Origin: Candidatus Polarisedimenticolaceae bacterium | GTDB taxonomy: Bacteria > Pseudomonadota > Gammaproteobacteria > Chromatiales > Chromatiaceae | Reading direction: 5' to 3' | DNA length: 64,000 nucleotides | Assembly (NCBI GenBank): GCA_021648685.1 | Contig: JAKISI010000001.1 | Location: forward strand, 48,927-112,926 | In this document: piece after piece, positions 27,966 to 38,202 of the stretch | Position numbering within the stretch: position 1 is the stretch's first letter | Layout of the letters: each line of letters starts with the position of its first letter | Translations under genes and position numbers: made by a program | The notes under the pieces: generated by a model | The model's input: the letters and a program-made list of their open reading frames with translations, nothing else | What the model was told of the DNA's origin: nothing | The model's database searches: none

Positions 27966-29162
27966 TTAGATTAGTTCAATATAGCGTTTGATACGTTGAG
28001 CCGCATCAATACATTCATCCAGTGGTGCCACCAGTGCCATGCGTATTCTGTTCTGGCCTGGGTTTATGCCGTTGACTTCGCGGGAGAGGAAGCTGCCCGG
28101 TACAACGGTTACATTTTGCGCTCTGAAAAGCCCCAGTGCAAAAGCGGGGTCAGGGATTGGCGTTTCAGGCCAGAGATAGAAGCCTGCGTCTGGCTGATGA
28201 ATTTCAAGGCTGCTGCCCAGTATATCCAATACCAGGCTGAATTTTTCACGATAGAGCGCACGGTTTTTTATGACGTGATCTTCATCACTCCAGGCTGCAG
28301 TGCTGGCGGCCTGGGTTGGCAGCGCCATGGCGCTGCCATGATAGGTACGATAGCGGTAAAACTGGCTGAGGATGGCAGCGTCACCAGCAACAAAGCCAGA
28401 TCGCAACCCCGGTGCATTGGAGCGTTTGGAGAGGCTGTTGAATACCACGCAACGCTGGTAATCGCTGTTGCCCATCTCTGCGGCTGCTTGCAGCAATCCG
28501 GTGGGTGGGTGCATTTCATCAGGGTAGATATCTGAGTAGCACTCGTCTGAGGCGATGATGAAGTCATGTCTCTCTGCCAGATTGATCAACTGTTGCAGGG
28601 TAGGGATGTCGATCACTGCGCCGGTTGGATTATGCGGTGAGCAGAGATAGAGCAGCTGGCAGCGATCCCAGGTGCTGCCTTCCACCGCATCAAAATCGGG
28701 TGAGAGACCAGTGTCAGCGGTGCAGGGCAGGTAGTGGGGCGTTGCTCCTGCCAGCAGGGCAGCCCCTTCGTAGATCTGATAAAAGGGGTTTGGCATCAGC
28801 ACCAGTGGAGCTTTACTGCGGTCTATCGTGGTTTGTGCAAAGGCGAACAGTGCCTCGCGGGTGCCGTTTACCGGCAGCACCTGCCGCTCTGGGTCGATGG
28901 CCTCTTCAGGCAGGTTAAAACGCCGGGTCAACCAGCTGGCGATGGCCTGGCGCAGCTCCTGCGTGCCTCTGGTAAGCGGGTAGCTTGATAGCCCATGCAG
29001 ATGTGCCAGCATCGCCTCGGTGATAAAACCGGGCGTTGGGTGTTTGGGTTCACCAATGGAGAGGGCGATATGCTCCAGCGCCGTTGATGGCGAGATGCCC
29101 TCTTTCAGCGCCGCCAGCTTTTCAAAGGGGTAGGGCTGGAGTTGATCCAGATCCGGGTTCAT
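27966..29162 (-). CDS. dapC: Succinyl-diaminopimelate aminotransferase DapC
   Basis: PLP-dependent class I/II aminotransferase of the succinylase lysine pathway. The PLP lysine lies in FNSLSKRSNAPGLRSGFVAG; the substrate/cofactor blocks HNPTGAVIDIPT and ASDECYSDIYPDE are present. The 398-residue length and adjacency to dapD and dapE support DapC over a generic aminotransferase. First gene of the dap group on this strand. Confidence 0.92.
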   Translation of the reverse strand: MNPDLDQLQPYPFEKLAALKEGISPSTALEHIALSIGEPKHPTPGFITEAMLAHLHGLSSYPLTRGTQELRQAIASWLTRRFNLPEEAIDPERQVLPVNGTREALFAFAQTTIDRSKAPLVLMPNPFYQIYEGAALLAGATPHYLPCTADTGLSPDFDAVEGSTWDRCQLLYLCSPHNPTGAVIDIPTLQQLINLAERHDFIIASDECYSDIYPDEMHPPTGLLQAAAEMGNSDYQRCVVFNSLSKRSNAPGLRSGFVAGDAAILSQFYRYRTYHGSAMALPTQAASTAAWSDEDHVIKNRALYREKFSLVLDILGSSLEIHQPDAGFYLWPETPIPDPAFALGLFRAQNVTVVPGSFLSREVNGINPGQNRIRMALVAPLDECIDAAQRIKRYIELI

Positions 29163-29226
29163 AGATGTGATCTTGTTATTGGAAAGGCGCGTAGTATAGG
29201 GTATCCCCCGATTTTTCCAAAGCGCC

Positions 29227-29272
29227 GGCGGGACTGAAGTCCCACTTCCGGAAGTGGAGCTTTAGCCCCGCC
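29227..29272. repeat. Dispersed GGAAGYGG-type palindromic repeat, copy A
   Basis: 46-bp palindrome with no loop: two 23-base arms, GGCGGGACTGAAGTCCCACT onward and its near-complement, differing at four transitions that leave G-T pairs. It lies between dapC and lpxH. Other copies are at 35214, 43612 and 63214. Confidence 0.85.
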
Positions 29273-29286
29273 TGCAAGTCCGATGA

Positions 29287-30048
29287 CTAACAGGATATAA
29301 AAACAGCACTGTTATCGGTCACCTGCAACGCAGCCCCACGATTCCCATGCCAATCAGAAAGCACAATGCGCCGGGCTGCCCTCCCATCGAGTTCAAATGT
29401 ATGAAATTTGGGGCGATGTGTATGGCCGTGAATTAGCTGCAATACACCATTCTGCCGCATTATCTCTGCAACGGTCTCACTGTTCACATCCATGATCCCG
29501 TCGGCTTTGAGCGAGGTGACTTCACCGCTGCGCTTTCGATAGTCGGCGGCAATGGTACGACGCTCTTCGATGGGTCTGGCTAAAAAGTCACTGGCAAAGG
29601 CACTACTGCGAAGCATGATGCGCGCCTGTTGATACTCTTTGTCATCGGTGCAGAGCAGGTCGCCGTGCATCAGTAGCGTCTGGACACCTTCAAGCTCAAT
29701 AACATGAATCTCAGGCAGCAGGCTACAGCCCGTTGCGGCAGCAAACCTCTCCCCCAGCAGAAAGTCGCGATTTCCTGCCTGGATCTGGATCCGAGTGCCA
29801 GATGCTGAAAGCTGCTTCAACCCCGTAAGGATGCTGGGGATAGGGGGGGCGCTGTCGTCATCCCCAATCCAGGTGTCGAACAGGTCACCCAGAATGTAGA
29901 GGTTGTCGGCCTGTGGAGCCTGCTGCTGCAAAAAGCGCAGGAACAGCTGGATGGTGCCGGGCTGCTCCTGCGAGAGATGAAGGTCTGAGATGAAGAAATT
30001 AATCGGTAACTTCCGCTTTCTCGATGACAATATCCTCTTCGGGAACAT
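29287..30048 (-). CDS. lpxH: UDP-2,3-diacylglucosamine diphosphatase LpxH
   Basis: Lipid A biosynthesis enzyme, calcineurin-like phosphoesterase with the metal motifs [34 protein letters not shown] and HGHTHRP. The start is uncertain: the domain begins right at the end of ppiB, and the nearest ATG (30048) or TTG (30030) lies inside ppiB, which gives a 16-residue or 10-residue leader; the family usually starts 2-5 residues before FISDLHLS. An ATT at about 30003 would fit the family length but is a rare start. The 49-base overlap with ppiB supports coupling. Confidence 0.93.
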   Translation of the reverse strand: MFPKRILSSRKRKLPINFFISDLHLSQEQPGTIQLFLRFLQQQAPQADNLYILGDLFDTWIGDDDSAPPIPSILTGLKQLSASGTRIQIQAGNRDFLLGERFAAATGCSLLPEIHVIELEGVQTLLMHGDLLCTDDKEYQQARIMLRSSAFASDFLARPIEERRTIAADYRKRSGEVTSLKADGIMDVNSETVAEIMRQNGVLQLIHGHTHRPKFHTFELDGRAARRIVLSDWHGNRGAALQVTDNSAVFISC

Positions 30049-30487
30049 CCTGGTGCCCCATGCGTGAGGTGGTGGCTACCTCTTTCATCTTGTTGACCAC
30101 ATCCATCCCCTCGACGACTTTGCCAAAGACGCAGTAGCCCCAGCCATCCTGGCCGGGACAGTCGAGAAATTTATTATCGGCGATGTTGATAAAGAACTGA
30201 GCTGAGGCAGAGTGTGGGTCACTGGTACGCGCCATGGCCAGGGTGCCAACCTCGTTGGAGAGGCCGTTTTTGGCTTCATTTTCAATCATGGCGCGGGTCT
30301 CTTTCTGCGTCATGCCAGCTTCAAAGCCGCCGCCCTGGATCATGAAGTTGTTGATGACCCGGTGAAAAATAGTGCCGTCATAAAACCCGTCTTCCACATA
30401 TTGGATAAAATTGGCAGAGGTTATCGGGGCTTTTTCTTTGTCGAGTTCGATGATGATATCGCCCATATTGGTCTTGAGAGTGATCAT
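29999..30487 (-). CDS. ppiB: Cytoplasmic peptidyl-prolyl isomerase PpiB
   Basis: Cyclophilin folding catalyst: 162 residues, no signal peptide. Active-site blocks are [15 protein letters not shown] (Arg), [21 protein letters not shown] and [16 protein letters not shown]. It is followed by lpxH and preceded by ppiA, an order also found in other gammaproteobacteria. Confidence 0.95.
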   Translation of the reverse strand: MITLKTNMGDIIIELDKEKAPITSANFIQYVEDGFYDGTIFHRVINNFMIQGGGFEAGMTQKETRAMIENEAKNGLSNEVGTLAMARTSDPHSASAQFFINIADNKFLDCPGQDGWGYCVFGKVVEGMDVVNKMKEVATTSRMGHQDVPEEDIVIEKAEVTD

Positions 30488-30500
30488 TCAGTGGGGTTCC

Positions 30501-31088
30501 TTAGGGTGCAGTGGGTTCGATGCGGCTGATGCTTTCAATAATCACCGGGGTATTCGGTACATCGCGCATGCCGTGGTTGGTGCCTGTGGGGGTGTTGGCG
30601 ATTTTATCGACAACATCCATCCCCTTGGTCACTTTCCCGAACACGGCATATCCCCAGCCGTCAAAACTGGGGTGGTTCAGGGTATGGTTGTCGGCGTGGT
30701 TGATGAAAAACTGGGCCGTGGCAGAGTGTGGAGCGCGGGTGCGAGCCATGGCGATGGTGCCACGGTCATTCTTGAGCCCGTTTTTGGCCTCGTTCTGAAT
30801 AGGTTCATGAACGGATTTGCGCTTGAAATCCTGGCTGAATCCGCCGCCCTGAACCATGAAGCCTTTGATGACCCGGTGAAAAACCGTGCCATTGTAAAAG
30901 CCTTCGTCGACATAGCGCAGGAAATTCTTTACCGATTCCGGGGCCTTGGTTGGGTTGAGTTCCAGCTCGATGCCCCCCATGTTTGTTTTGATAAAGACAC
31001 GGGTAGGTTCAGCCTGGAGCGTTGTGATTCCAGCCAGCATGAGCAGGCTGATGATGAGCAATCTAAAAAGAGCGGTTTTCATTCTCAT
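30501..31088 (-). CDS. ppiA: Periplasmic peptidyl-prolyl isomerase PpiA
   Basis: Second cyclophilin with a signal peptide (MRMKTALFRLLIISLLMLAGITTLQA). Active-site blocks FHRVIKGFMVQGGGF and GTIAMARTRAPHSATAQFF match ppiB, but the mature protein is periplasmic. 195 residues. A ribosome site AGGAAT precedes it. The ppiA-ppiB pair probably arose by duplication. Confidence 0.94.
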   Translation of the reverse strand: MRMKTALFRLLIISLLMLAGITTLQAEPTRVFIKTNMGGIELELNPTKAPESVKNFLRYVDEGFYNGTVFHRVIKGFMVQGGGFSQDFKRKSVHEPIQNEAKNGLKNDRGTIAMARTRAPHSATAQFFINHADNHTLNHPSFDGWGYAVFGKVTKGMDVVDKIANTPTGTNHGMRDVPNTPVIIESISRIEPTAP

Positions 31089-31286
31089 GGTATTCCTGAC
31101 GTTTTGAGGGGGAGTGGCCGGTGATAATCCTAGATTTGTCTATTAAAGACAAGAGCCATCCCTGTTTGAGTGTTCATCTGACGCAAAAAGTTCCTGAACA
31201 GTGCCAGGGTCGGGGCGGCTGGGCTGTTTTAGCGTGCGGCTTTCGTTTACCATCTACCGCACTCTGTTTTTGACCCCAGGATCACA

Positions 31287-32669
31287 ATGCTCAAGATTCA
31301 CAACAACCTCACCAAACGTAAAGAGAAGTTTACCCCTATTGAGCCGGGAAAGGCGCGTATGTATGTCTGTGGCATGACGGTATATGACTACTGTCATCTG
31401 GGGCATGCACGGGTATTGGTGGTGTTTGATGTGGTCTACCGTTATCTGCAAAAATGCGGCTATGATGTGACTTATGTGCGCAACATCACCGATATTGACG
31501 ATAAAATTATCAATCGTGCAAATGAAAACGGAGAGGATATTTCCGATCTGACCCAGCGCTTTATCCAGGCTATGCAGGAGGATGCGGAGGCCTTGAATGT
31601 GCTGCCGCCCAGCAAAGAGCCTCGGGCGACCCGGCATATTCAGGAGATTCTAGATATGGTTCAAAAGCTGATCGACCGGGGTTATGCCTACGAAGCGGGA
31701 AACGGCGATGTCTACTACGCTGTCAGCCGGTTTGAAGGGTACGGCAAACTCTCTGGCAAGGCTCTGGAGGATCTACGAGCCGGTGCGCGCGTTGAGGTGG
31801 CCGAAGGCAAGCGTGACCCACTGGATTTTGCCCTGTGGAAGGCGGCCAAGCCGAATGAGCCTGCCTGGGAATCCCCCTGGGGTGATGGGCGACCCGGTTG
31901 GCATATTGAGTGTTCTGCCATGTCCACCTGCTGCCTGGGCAACCATTTTGATCTGCACGGTGGCGGTGCTGATCTGCAATTTCCACATCATGAAAATGAG
32001 ATTGCCCAGTCGGAAGGGGCGACTGGGGAGAAGTTTGTCAACTACTGGATGCATAATGGTTTTGTACGCATCAATGAAGAGAAGATGTCCAAATCCCTGG
32101 GTAACTTCTTCACCATTCGTGAAATCCTTGAGCGCTATCGAGCCGAAGAGATCCGTTATTTTATCCTGACCAGCCAGTACCGCAGCCCGCTCAACTATGA
32201 TGATGAGCATCTGGATAATGCCCGCGCTGCGCTGACCCGCTTCTATACGGCGTTGCGTGGCCTGCCAGATGCTGCCCCCGCTGGAGGTGAAGATTTCCGG
32301 GGGCGTTTCATGGCCGCAATGGATGATGACTTCAACACCCCGGAGGCGCTGGCCGCACTGTTTGATCTGGCTCGCGAGATCAACCGGGTGCGGGATCAGG
32401 ATGAGGCTCAGGCAGCAGGGTTGGCGGCGGAGCTTCGCGCTCTGGGTGATGTGCTCGGCATACTCCAGAGTGACCCGGATGCGTATCTGCGCGGAGAGGG
32501 TGATGCCGATGGCCTTAGTGATGGGCAGATCAATGAGCTGATTGAACAGCGCATCACCGCCAAAGCGGGTAAAAACTGGAGTGAAGCAGATCGCATCCGT
32601 GACCAGCTCCAGCAGGCCGGCATCGTGCTCGAAGATGGTGCAGGCGGAACGAGTTGGCGGCGAGGCTGA
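31287..32669 (+). CDS. cysS: Cysteinyl-tRNA synthetase
   Basis: Charges tRNA-Cys. Class I motifs: HLGH (in [11 protein letters not shown]) and KMSKSLGN. Zn ligands: Cys in [10 protein letters not shown], then [13 protein letters not shown] and [15 protein letters not shown]. The 460 residues are typical. The C-terminal DALR-type region ends in a Gly-rich tail. Divergent from ppiA. Confidence 0.97.
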   Translation: MLKIHNNLTKRKEKFTPIEPGKARMYVCGMTVYDYCHLGHARVLVVFDVVYRYLQKCGYDVTYVRNITDIDDKIINRANENGEDISDLTQRFIQAMQEDAEALNVLPPSKEPRATRHIQEILDMVQKLIDRGYAYEAGNGDVYYAVSRFEGYGKLSGKALEDLRAGARVEVAEGKRDPLDFALWKAAKPNEPAWESPWGDGRPGWHIECSAMSTCCLGNHFDLHGGGADLQFPHHENEIAQSEGATGEKFVNYWMHNGFVRINEEKMSKSLGNFFTIREILERYRAEEIRYFILTSQYRSPLNYDDEHLDNARAALTRFYTALRGLPDAAPAGGEDFRGRFMAAMDDDFNTPEALAALFDLAREINRVRDQDEAQAAGLAAELRALGDVLGILQSDPDAYLRGEGDADGLSDGQINELIEQRITAKAGKNWSEADRIRDQLQQAGIVLEDGAGGTSWRRG

Positions 32670-32808
32670 AGGTATCATGTTATAGTAGGCCGCATCGGCA
32701 TTCATAACGGAAGCAACATGCTGGAAAGATCAAATACAAGCTGTCGGATCCACCAAACTACACAATCTCTACATCGCAACAATTCAATAAGCTGAGGCGC
32801 AATTTCCT

Positions 32809-35187
32809 ATGTCCAACAACTATGTCCTGTGGTTACAAGAATTAGGCATGAACGACGTCGATCGAGTCGGCGGCAAAAACGCATCGCTGGGCGAGATGAT
32901 CCAGAATCTGACCGAGCTTGGTGTACGGGTACCGGGTGGCTTTGCCACCACGGCCTTTGCCTACCGTGAATTTCTGGCGCAGGACAATATGGATGAACGC
33001 ATCCAGGCGGAGCTTGATGTGCTGGATGTGGATGATGTCAATACACTGGCCAAGACAGGGGCCAGGATACGCAACTGGATCATGCAGGCCGAATTCCAGC
33101 CCGAGCTGGATCAGGCCATCAATGAGGCCTATGCCAAGCTGGAAGCCGATCAGGGTACAGAGCTCTCCTGGGCCGTGCGCTCATCGGCAACTGCTGAGGA
33201 TCTGCCCGATGCCTCCTTCGCCGGCCAGCAGGAGACCTTTCTCAACGTCTGTGGGCTGGACAACATCAAGGCATCCATCAGAGAGGTCTTTGCCTCACTT
33301 TTCAATGATCGTGCCATCTCTTACCGCGTACACCAGGGGTTTGAGCACCGCCATGTAGCGCTCTCCGCTGGCATTCAGCGCATGGTGCGCAGTGACATCG
33401 GTGCGGCAGGCGTGGCTTTTACGCTCGATACCGAGTCTGGTTTCCGTGATGTGGTCTTTGTGACCTCCAGCTACGGACTGGGTGAGATGGTGGTGCAGGG
33501 CGCGGTCAACCCGGATGAGTTCTATGTTCACAAACCCACCCTGGAGGCGGGGCGTCCGGCCATTGTGCGTCGCAATGTGGGTGACAAGGCGATTCAGATG
33601 ATCTACTCCACCCCGGAAGATAATCTGGACAGCCCGGTCAAAACCATTGATGTTCCCGAAGAGCTGCGCCTCCTTTTCAGTGTCAACGATGAAGATATTG
33701 AAGAGCTGGCGCGTCAGGCGGTCATTATTGAAAAACACTATGGCCGCCCGATGGATATCGAGTGGGTCAAGGATGGCAATGACGGCAAGATCTACATCGT
33801 GCAGGCGCGCCCCGAGACGGTGCAGAGCCGCATCGGCAACGTGATCGAACGCTATGAGATGAAAGAGAAGGGCGAGGTTATCGTCGAAGGCCGCAGTATC
33901 GGTGGGCGTATCGGCAAAGGTACTGCCAAGGTGATTATGAGCATTGATGATATGGATCACATCAAGCCCGGTGATGTGCTGGTTACCGATATGACCGACC
34001 CGGACTGGGAGCCGATCATGAAGCGTGCTGCCGCCATTGTTACCAACCGTGGTGGCCGTACCTGTCATGCTGCCATCATTGCGCGTGAACTGGGTGTGCC
34101 TGCTGTTGTGGGTTGTAACAATGCCACTGATGTGATTAAGGATGGCATGGATGTCACCGTCTCCTGTGCTGAAGGTGATACCGGCAACGTTTACAACGGT
34201 CTGCTGGAGTTTGAATATTCGCAGATCGAGCTGGGCAATCTGCCAGAGATCCCCACCAAGATCATGATGAATGTGGGCAACCCGGATCGCGCCTTTGATT
34301 TTGCCGGTCTGCCGCATGCCGGTATCGGTCTGGCGCGGCTGGAGTTCATCATCAACAACATGATCGGCATCCATCCCAAGGCGCTGCTGGAGTTTGACCA
34401 GCTGCCGCAGGAGCTGAAGGATGAGATCCAGCCCCGCATTGCCGCCTACGAAAGCCCACGCGAATTCTTTATTGCCAAGCTGACCGAGGGGATTGCCACC
34501 CTGGCATCAGCCTTTGCGCCGCACCCAGTCATTGTGCGGATGTCCGATTTCAAATCCAACGAATATGCCAATCTGATTGCTGGCACCCGTTATGAGCCAA
34601 AGGAAGAGAATCCGATGATCGGCTTCCGTGGAGCCTCTCGCTACATATCCGAGAGCTTCAAAGAGTGTTTCGAGATGGAGTGCGAAGCCCTGAAGCGGGT
34701 ACGCAACGACATGGGGTTGACCAATGTTGAGGTGATGATTCCCTTCGTGCGCACCCTGGGTGAGGCCAAAGGCGTGAGCGAAGCACTGGCTGCCAATGGC
34801 CTGGAGCGCGGTAAGGATGGCCTGCGGCTGATCATGATGTGTGAGCTGCCATCCAATGCGGTATGTGCTGAAGAGTTTCTGGAATATTTTGATGGTTTCT
34901 CTATCGGCTCCAACGATATGACCCAGCTGACGTTAGGGCTGGATCGTGACTCCAGCCTGGTTGCCAAGAGCTTTGATGAGCGTGACCCGGCGGTAATGAA
35001 GATGCTCAGTATGGCGATCAAGGCCTGCCGTGATGCCGGTAAATATGTCGGCATCTGTGGTCAGGGGCCATCCGATCACCCCGATCTTGCCCGCTGGCTG
35101 TTGGAGCAGGGGATATGCAGTGTCTCACTGAACCCCGATACCGTGATTGAAACCTGGCTCTTTATGGCTGAAGAGACAGCGAAATAG
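32809..35187 (+). CDS. ppsA: Phosphoenolpyruvate synthase
   Basis: Makes PEP from pyruvate and ATP for gluconeogenesis. Domains: N-terminal ATP-grasp ([21 protein letters not shown]), the central phospho-His domain ([21 protein letters not shown]; catalytic His) and the C-terminal PEP/pyruvate domain with [17 protein letters not shown] and the active Cys in [12 protein letters not shown]. 792 residues, typical. It has its own upstream gap of 139 bases. For an autotroph it would feed biosynthesis. Confidence 0.97.
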   Translation: MSNNYVLWLQELGMNDVDRVGGKNASLGEMIQNLTELGVRVPGGFATTAFAYREFLAQDNMDERIQAELDVLDVDDVNTLAKTGARIRNWIMQAEFQPELDQAINEAYAKLEADQGTELSWAVRSSATAEDLPDASFAGQQETFLNVCGLDNIKASIREVFASLFNDRAISYRVHQGFEHRHVALSAGIQRMVRSDIGAAGVAFTLDTESGFRDVVFVTSSYGLGEMVVQGAVNPDEFYVHKPTLEAGRPAIVRRNVGDKAIQMIYSTPEDNLDSPVKTIDVPEELRLLFSVNDEDIEELARQAVIIEKHYGRPMDIEWVKDGNDGKIYIVQARPETVQSRIGNVIERYEMKEKGEVIVEGRSIGGRIGKGTAKVIMSIDDMDHIKPGDVLVTDMTDPDWEPIMKRAAAIVTNRGGRTCHAAIIARELGVPAVVGCNNATDVIKDGMDVTVSCAEGDTGNVYNGLLEFEYSQIELGNLPEIPTKIMMNVGNPDRAFDFAGLPHAGIGLARLEFIINNMIGIHPKALLEFDQLPQELKDEIQPRIAAYESPREFFIAKLTEGIATLASAFAPHPVIVRMSDFKSNEYANLIAGTRYEPKEENPMIGFRGASRYISESFKECFEMECEALKRVRNDMGLTNVEVMIPFVRTLGEAKGVSEALAANGLERGKDGLRLIMMCELPSNAVCAEEFLEYFDGFSIGSNDMTQLTLGLDRDSSLVAKSFDERDPAVMKMLSMAIKACRDAGKYVGICGQGPSDHPDLARWLLEQGICSVSLNPDTVIETWLFMAEETAK

Positions 35188-35213
35188 ATTTTCCAGGCAG
35201 AGACATCTATTTA

Positions 35214-35262
35214 GAAGTGGGGCCTCTGTCCCGTCGCACGGCGGGACGGAAGCTCCACTTCC
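35214..35262. repeat. Dispersed GGAAGYGG-type palindromic repeat, copy B
   Basis: GAAGTGGGGCCTCTGTCCCG and its near-complement CGGGACGGAAGCTCCACTTC form an imperfect hairpin with a short loop. It is followed by a run of A, so on the minus strand a T-run precedes the stem. It sits between ppsA and ettA and may also end the ppsA transcript. Confidence 0.75.
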
Positions 35263-35301
35263 GGTAAAAAAACCAGCCGACCAGAGACTGACCTAAAAAC
35301 T

Positions 35302-36969
35302 ATGGCTCAATTCATCTACACCATGAACCGCGTGGGCAAGATTGTCCCGCCCAAGCGGAAGATTCTGCGTGACATCTCCCTCTCTTTTTTTCCCGGCGCC
35401 AAGATTGGTGTGTTGGGTCTCAACGGCTCGGGCAAATCAACCCTGCTAAAGATCATGGCGGGGCTGGATACCGAGATCGAAGGCGAGGCGCGTCCTCAGC
35501 CCGGCATCAATGTCGGCTACCTGTCACAGGAGCCACAGCTTGATCCGGAGAAGGATGTGCGCGGCAATGTGGAAGAGGCGCTGGCCGAGGTCACCCACGC
35601 CCTGAAACGGCTGGATCAGGTCTACGCCGAATATGCCGAGCCGGATGCCGATTTCGATGCGCTGGCCAAAGAGCAGGCCAAACTCGAAGATATCATCCAG
35701 GCGCAGGATGGTCACAATCTGGATCGCACCCTGGAGGTCGCGGCCGACGCCCTGCGCCTGCCGCCCTGGGATGCTGACGTAACCAAGCTATCGGGTGGTG
35801 AACGCCGCCGCGTTGCACTCTGTCGCCTACTGCTCTCCAAGCCCGATATGCTGCTGCTGGATGAGCCAACCAACCATCTCGATGCGGAATCGGTCGCCTG
35901 GTTGGAGCGCTTCCTGCACGACTACCCCGGCACTGTGGTGGCCGTCACCCACGACCGCTACTTTCTGGACAATGTGGCGGGCTGGATTCTGGAGCTGGAT
36001 CGTGGCCATGGCATCCCGTGGGAGGGCAACTACTCCTCCTGGCTGGAGCAGAAAGAGGCACGGCTGGAACAGGAAGAGAAGGGCGAGCAGGCACGCGCCA
36101 AGGCGATGAAGCACGAGCTGGAGTGGGTTCGCAGCAACCCCAAAGGCCGTCACGCCAAAAGCAAGGCGCGTCTGGCGCGTTTCGATGAGCTACAGACCCA
36201 GGAGTTTCAGAAGCGTAGCGAGACCAACGAAATCTACATCCCCCCCGGCGAGCGGCTGGGTGATCTGGTGATTGAAGCGGTTGACCTGAAAAAATCCTTT
36301 GGCGATCGATTGCTGGTTGAAGACCTTAACTTTAACCTGCCCAAAGGTGGCATTGTCGGCATCATCGGCCCCAACGGCGCGGGTAAAACCACCCTGTTTA
36401 AGATGCTGACCGGTGCAGAAAAACCCGATGCGGGTGAGCTGCGAGTGGGGGACACGGTGCAGATCGCCTGTGTCGATCAATCCCGTGATGCACTGGATGA
36501 CAACAAGAGCGTCTGGGAGGAGATATCCGACAGCTCCGACATCATCACCGTTGGCCGTTTTGAGATGCCCTCCCGCGCCTATGTCAGTCGCTTCAACTTC
36601 AAAGGGTCAGACCAGCAGAAGATCATTGGCACACTCTCAGGCGGCGAACGCAACCGCGTCCACCTGGCAAAACTGCTGAAGAGCGGCTGCAACCTGCTGC
36701 TGCTCGATGAGCCAACCAATGATCTGGATGTTGAGACCCTGCGTGCGCTGGAAGAGGCTATTCTGGATTTCCCCGGCTGCGTGCTGGTCATCTCGCATGA
36801 CCGCTGGTTTCTGGATCGTATTGCAACCCATATCCTGGCCTTTGAGGGTGGCAGCAAAGTGACCTGGTTTGAAGGCAACTATGCAGATTATGAAGCAGAC
36901 CGCAAACAACGCCTGGGTGCTGATGCGGATCAACCGCACCGGATTAAATATAAGCGTATTGATGGTTAG
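35302..36969 (+). CDS. ettA: EttA, energy-dependent translational throttle ABC-F protein
   Basis: ABC-F protein that binds the ribosomal E site and gates the first elongation step by ATP/ADP ratio. Two ABC domains: Walker [13 protein letters not shown] and [12 protein letters not shown]; signatures [11 protein letters not shown] and [11 protein letters not shown]; Walker [12 protein letters not shown] and [12 protein letters not shown] long linker (about residues 240-310) carries the EttA arm. The length 555 and the end RIKYKRI match EttA. There is no transmembrane domain, as expected. Confidence 0.95.
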   Translation: MAQFIYTMNRVGKIVPPKRKILRDISLSFFPGAKIGVLGLNGSGKSTLLKIMAGLDTEIEGEARPQPGINVGYLSQEPQLDPEKDVRGNVEEALAEVTHALKRLDQVYAEYAEPDADFDALAKEQAKLEDIIQAQDGHNLDRTLEVAADALRLPPWDADVTKLSGGERRRVALCRLLLSKPDMLLLDEPTNHLDAESVAWLERFLHDYPGTVVAVTHDRYFLDNVAGWILELDRGHGIPWEGNYSSWLEQKEARLEQEEKGEQARAKAMKHELEWVRSNPKGRHAKSKARLARFDELQTQEFQKRSETNEIYIPPGERLGDLVIEAVDLKKSFGDRLLVEDLNFNLPKGGIVGIIGPNGAGKTTLFKMLTGAEKPDAGELRVGDTVQIACVDQSRDALDDNKSVWEEISDSSDIITVGRFEMPSRAYVSRFNFKGSDQQKIIGTLSGGERNRVHLAKLLKSGCNLLLLDEPTNDLDVETLRALEEAILDFPGCVLVISHDRWFLDRIATHILAFEGGSKVTWFEGNYADYEADRKQRLGADADQPHRIKYKRIDG

Positions 36970-37033
36970 GACGCGCAAAACAATAAGTTACCGAATTTAG
37001 TATTGGATTGATGGGTGAAATCTATCAAACTAA

Positions 37034-37092
37034 ATAACTGGGGTCAGAGTAAAGTTAAACAATGAGTATGCCTTTACTCTGACCCCAGTTAT
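37034..37092. repeat. GGGGTCAGAGTAAAG repeat, two copies in inverted orientation
   Basis: Two perfect 21-bp copies, each beginning or ending ATAACTGGGGTCAGAG, face each other across 17 bases (37034-37054 and 37072-37092). The motif resembles those often seen beside REP-associated tyrosine transposase genes in gammaproteobacteria; no such gene is in the window. Further copies are at 37263 and 49199. Confidence 0.85.
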
Positions 37093-37138
37093 ACACAATG
37101 CCAAATGCATTTAATTAACAAATAGTAAGGAGAAAATC

Positions 37139-37243
37139 ATGTCTAAAGGCCAAGATGCAAAAAAATCAGGTAAAAAGAAACCTGAAAAAACTTTGAAAGA
37201 AAAGCGCGCTGAAAAAAAGGAAAAGAAAGCCAGTAAAAGATAA
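37139..37243 (+). CDS. 34-residue Lys-rich small protein
   Basis: Small gene with a textbook ribosome site (AAGGAG, 7 bases before the ATG). The product starts MSKGQDAKKSGKKKPEKTLK and continues Lys/Glu/Ala-rich to a TAA; about 17 of 34 residues are Lys or Arg. It looks like a known family of tiny Lys-rich proteins of unknown function (MSKG...KKKP.KT.KEKRA). It has no membrane segment and is likely cytoplasmic, perhaps nucleic-acid binding (inferred from charge). It is bracketed by copies of the GGGGTCAGAG repeat. Confidence 0.7.
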   Translation: MSKGQDAKKSGKKKPEKTLKEKRAEKKEKKASKR

Positions 37244-37262
37244 ATATTAAGATTAATAAAAA

Positions 37263-37286
37263 ATAACTGGGGTCAGAGTAAAGTTA
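37263..37286. repeat. GGGGTCAGAGTAAAG repeat, third copy
   Basis: ATAACTGGGGTCAGAGTAAA followed by GTTA, same orientation as the copy at 37034. It lies directly behind the small Lys-rich gene and next to the channel relic. Confidence 0.85.
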
Positions 37287-37291
37287 TACCA

Positions 37292-37540
37292 GTTATATTC
37301 TGTCCCACAAGGTATAAGCCTGGTGGCCGAGCCGATACTGGGCAGGTGCAGGTTCCGTTGCGGAGAAGGGATTTCGATGCCGTTTTCCCGTAACGCCTTT
37401 CCAGCGCCATATACAGTTCATGGGTGAGTAGCATGCGCTTGATATGCTCCTTTACATCCACCAGAGCCCAATCAAAGCAAAGAGGGTCAACAACAACCGC
37501 AGGCGTTTACGGGTCTGTTCATTGATTGGTCTGGGTTTCA
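37292..37540 (-). pseudogene. Relic of an MscK/MscS-type mechanosensitive channel
   Basis: Two pieces are recognisable on the minus strand. The upstream piece reads INEQTRKRLRLLLTLFALIG, like the segment before the pore helix in large MscK-type channels. Then, in a different frame, DVKEHIKRMLLTHELYMALE leads after another shift to ALRENGIEIPSPQRNLHLPS, the well-known MscS C-terminal signature (LRENGIEIPFPQRDLH). The pore domain between them is missing and there are at least two frame changes. The relic is short, so a large internal deletion is likely. It runs into a copy of the GGGGTCAGAG repeat, which may have caused the loss. Confidence 0.72.
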
Positions 37541-37553
37541 ATCAAAAGATGGG

Positions 37554-38102
37554 TTAAATCTGTTTTTCCAGAATGGTGACAAACCCCATGGCACTGCTTT
37601 TTGTGGGGTTGTGATAGATATGATGCACGTTACCACCAAAGCGTGCGCTGTCACCGCTCTTCAAATGTATGCTTTCACCGGCAACCTTAATGATAACCTC
37701 GCCCTTTAAGATATGCAGATACTCTTCACTGCCAGGGGGGTGGGGTTTGCCCTCATAAGCGCTTTCGGGGTCCAGGGTAAAAACCAGCTGCAGCAGATGC
37801 TTTGAGTCGAGGGGAGAGACTATGGTTGCGTGGTAGCTGCCATCTTCCGATTTTGATGTGGGCATGCCGGCCTTTGGTATCATCTGCACCCGCTGGTGCT
37901 CCTCTATGATGAGGTCATCAACGGTTGTTCCTAACGCCAAAGCGATCTTGAAAACCACGGCAAGGCTTGGGTTTCCGTCGTCCCTCTCCACGCTTGCCAG
38001 TGTTGCGCGTGGTATCTTGGCCAGATCAGCAAGCTGCTGCTGCGTCAGGTTGCGACTGGCTCTGATGGCCCGGATTTGTGTGCCGGCTAAATTGGTTATC
38101 AT
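37554..38102 (-). CDS. XRE-family regulator with C-terminal cupin domain
   Basis: 182 residues: an N-terminal helix-turn-helix (RNLTQQQLADLAKIPRATLASVERDDGNPS, about 17-47) and a C-terminal cupin beta-barrel (PGSEEYLHILKGEVIIKVAGE, about 120-145, then LKSGDSARFGGNVHHIYHN with likely metal/ligand residues). This layout is typical of one-component repressors of amine, amino-acid or sulfur metabolism. It is divergent from the peroxiredoxin gene 100 bases away, so it may regulate that gene and itself. The effector is unknown. Confidence 0.88.
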   Translation of the reverse strand: MITNLAGTQIRAIRASRNLTQQQLADLAKIPRATLASVERDDGNPSLAVVFKIALALGTTVDDLIIEEHQRVQMIPKAGMPTSKSEDGSYHATIVSPLDSKHLLQLVFTLDPESAYEGKPHPPGSEEYLHILKGEVIIKVAGESIHLKSGDSARFGGNVHHIYHNPTKSSAMGFVTILEKQI

Positions 38103-38117
38103 ATTGCGAAATGCCTC

Positions 38118-38146
38118 TTGACTCTTGATTTGGTATCATCAATAAT
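38118..38146 (+). promoter_or_regulatory. Sigma-70 promoter of the peroxiredoxin gene
   Basis: TTGACT (38118-38123) and AATAAT (38141-38146) with a 17-base spacer. The spacer and -10 contain TTGAT and ATCAA arms (38125-38142), a possible operator for the divergent XRE regulator. Confidence 0.65.
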
Positions 38147-38202
38147 GTTGCCATATTGTATCTGCTGTTCCTGAAAATATCTACCCATTTGGAGAAAATG
38201 TC

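Noticed and set aside
33295..34374. 359-residue minus-strand frame opposite ppsA
   Set aside because: ppsA matches the family across the whole stretch; the antisense frame has no motif.
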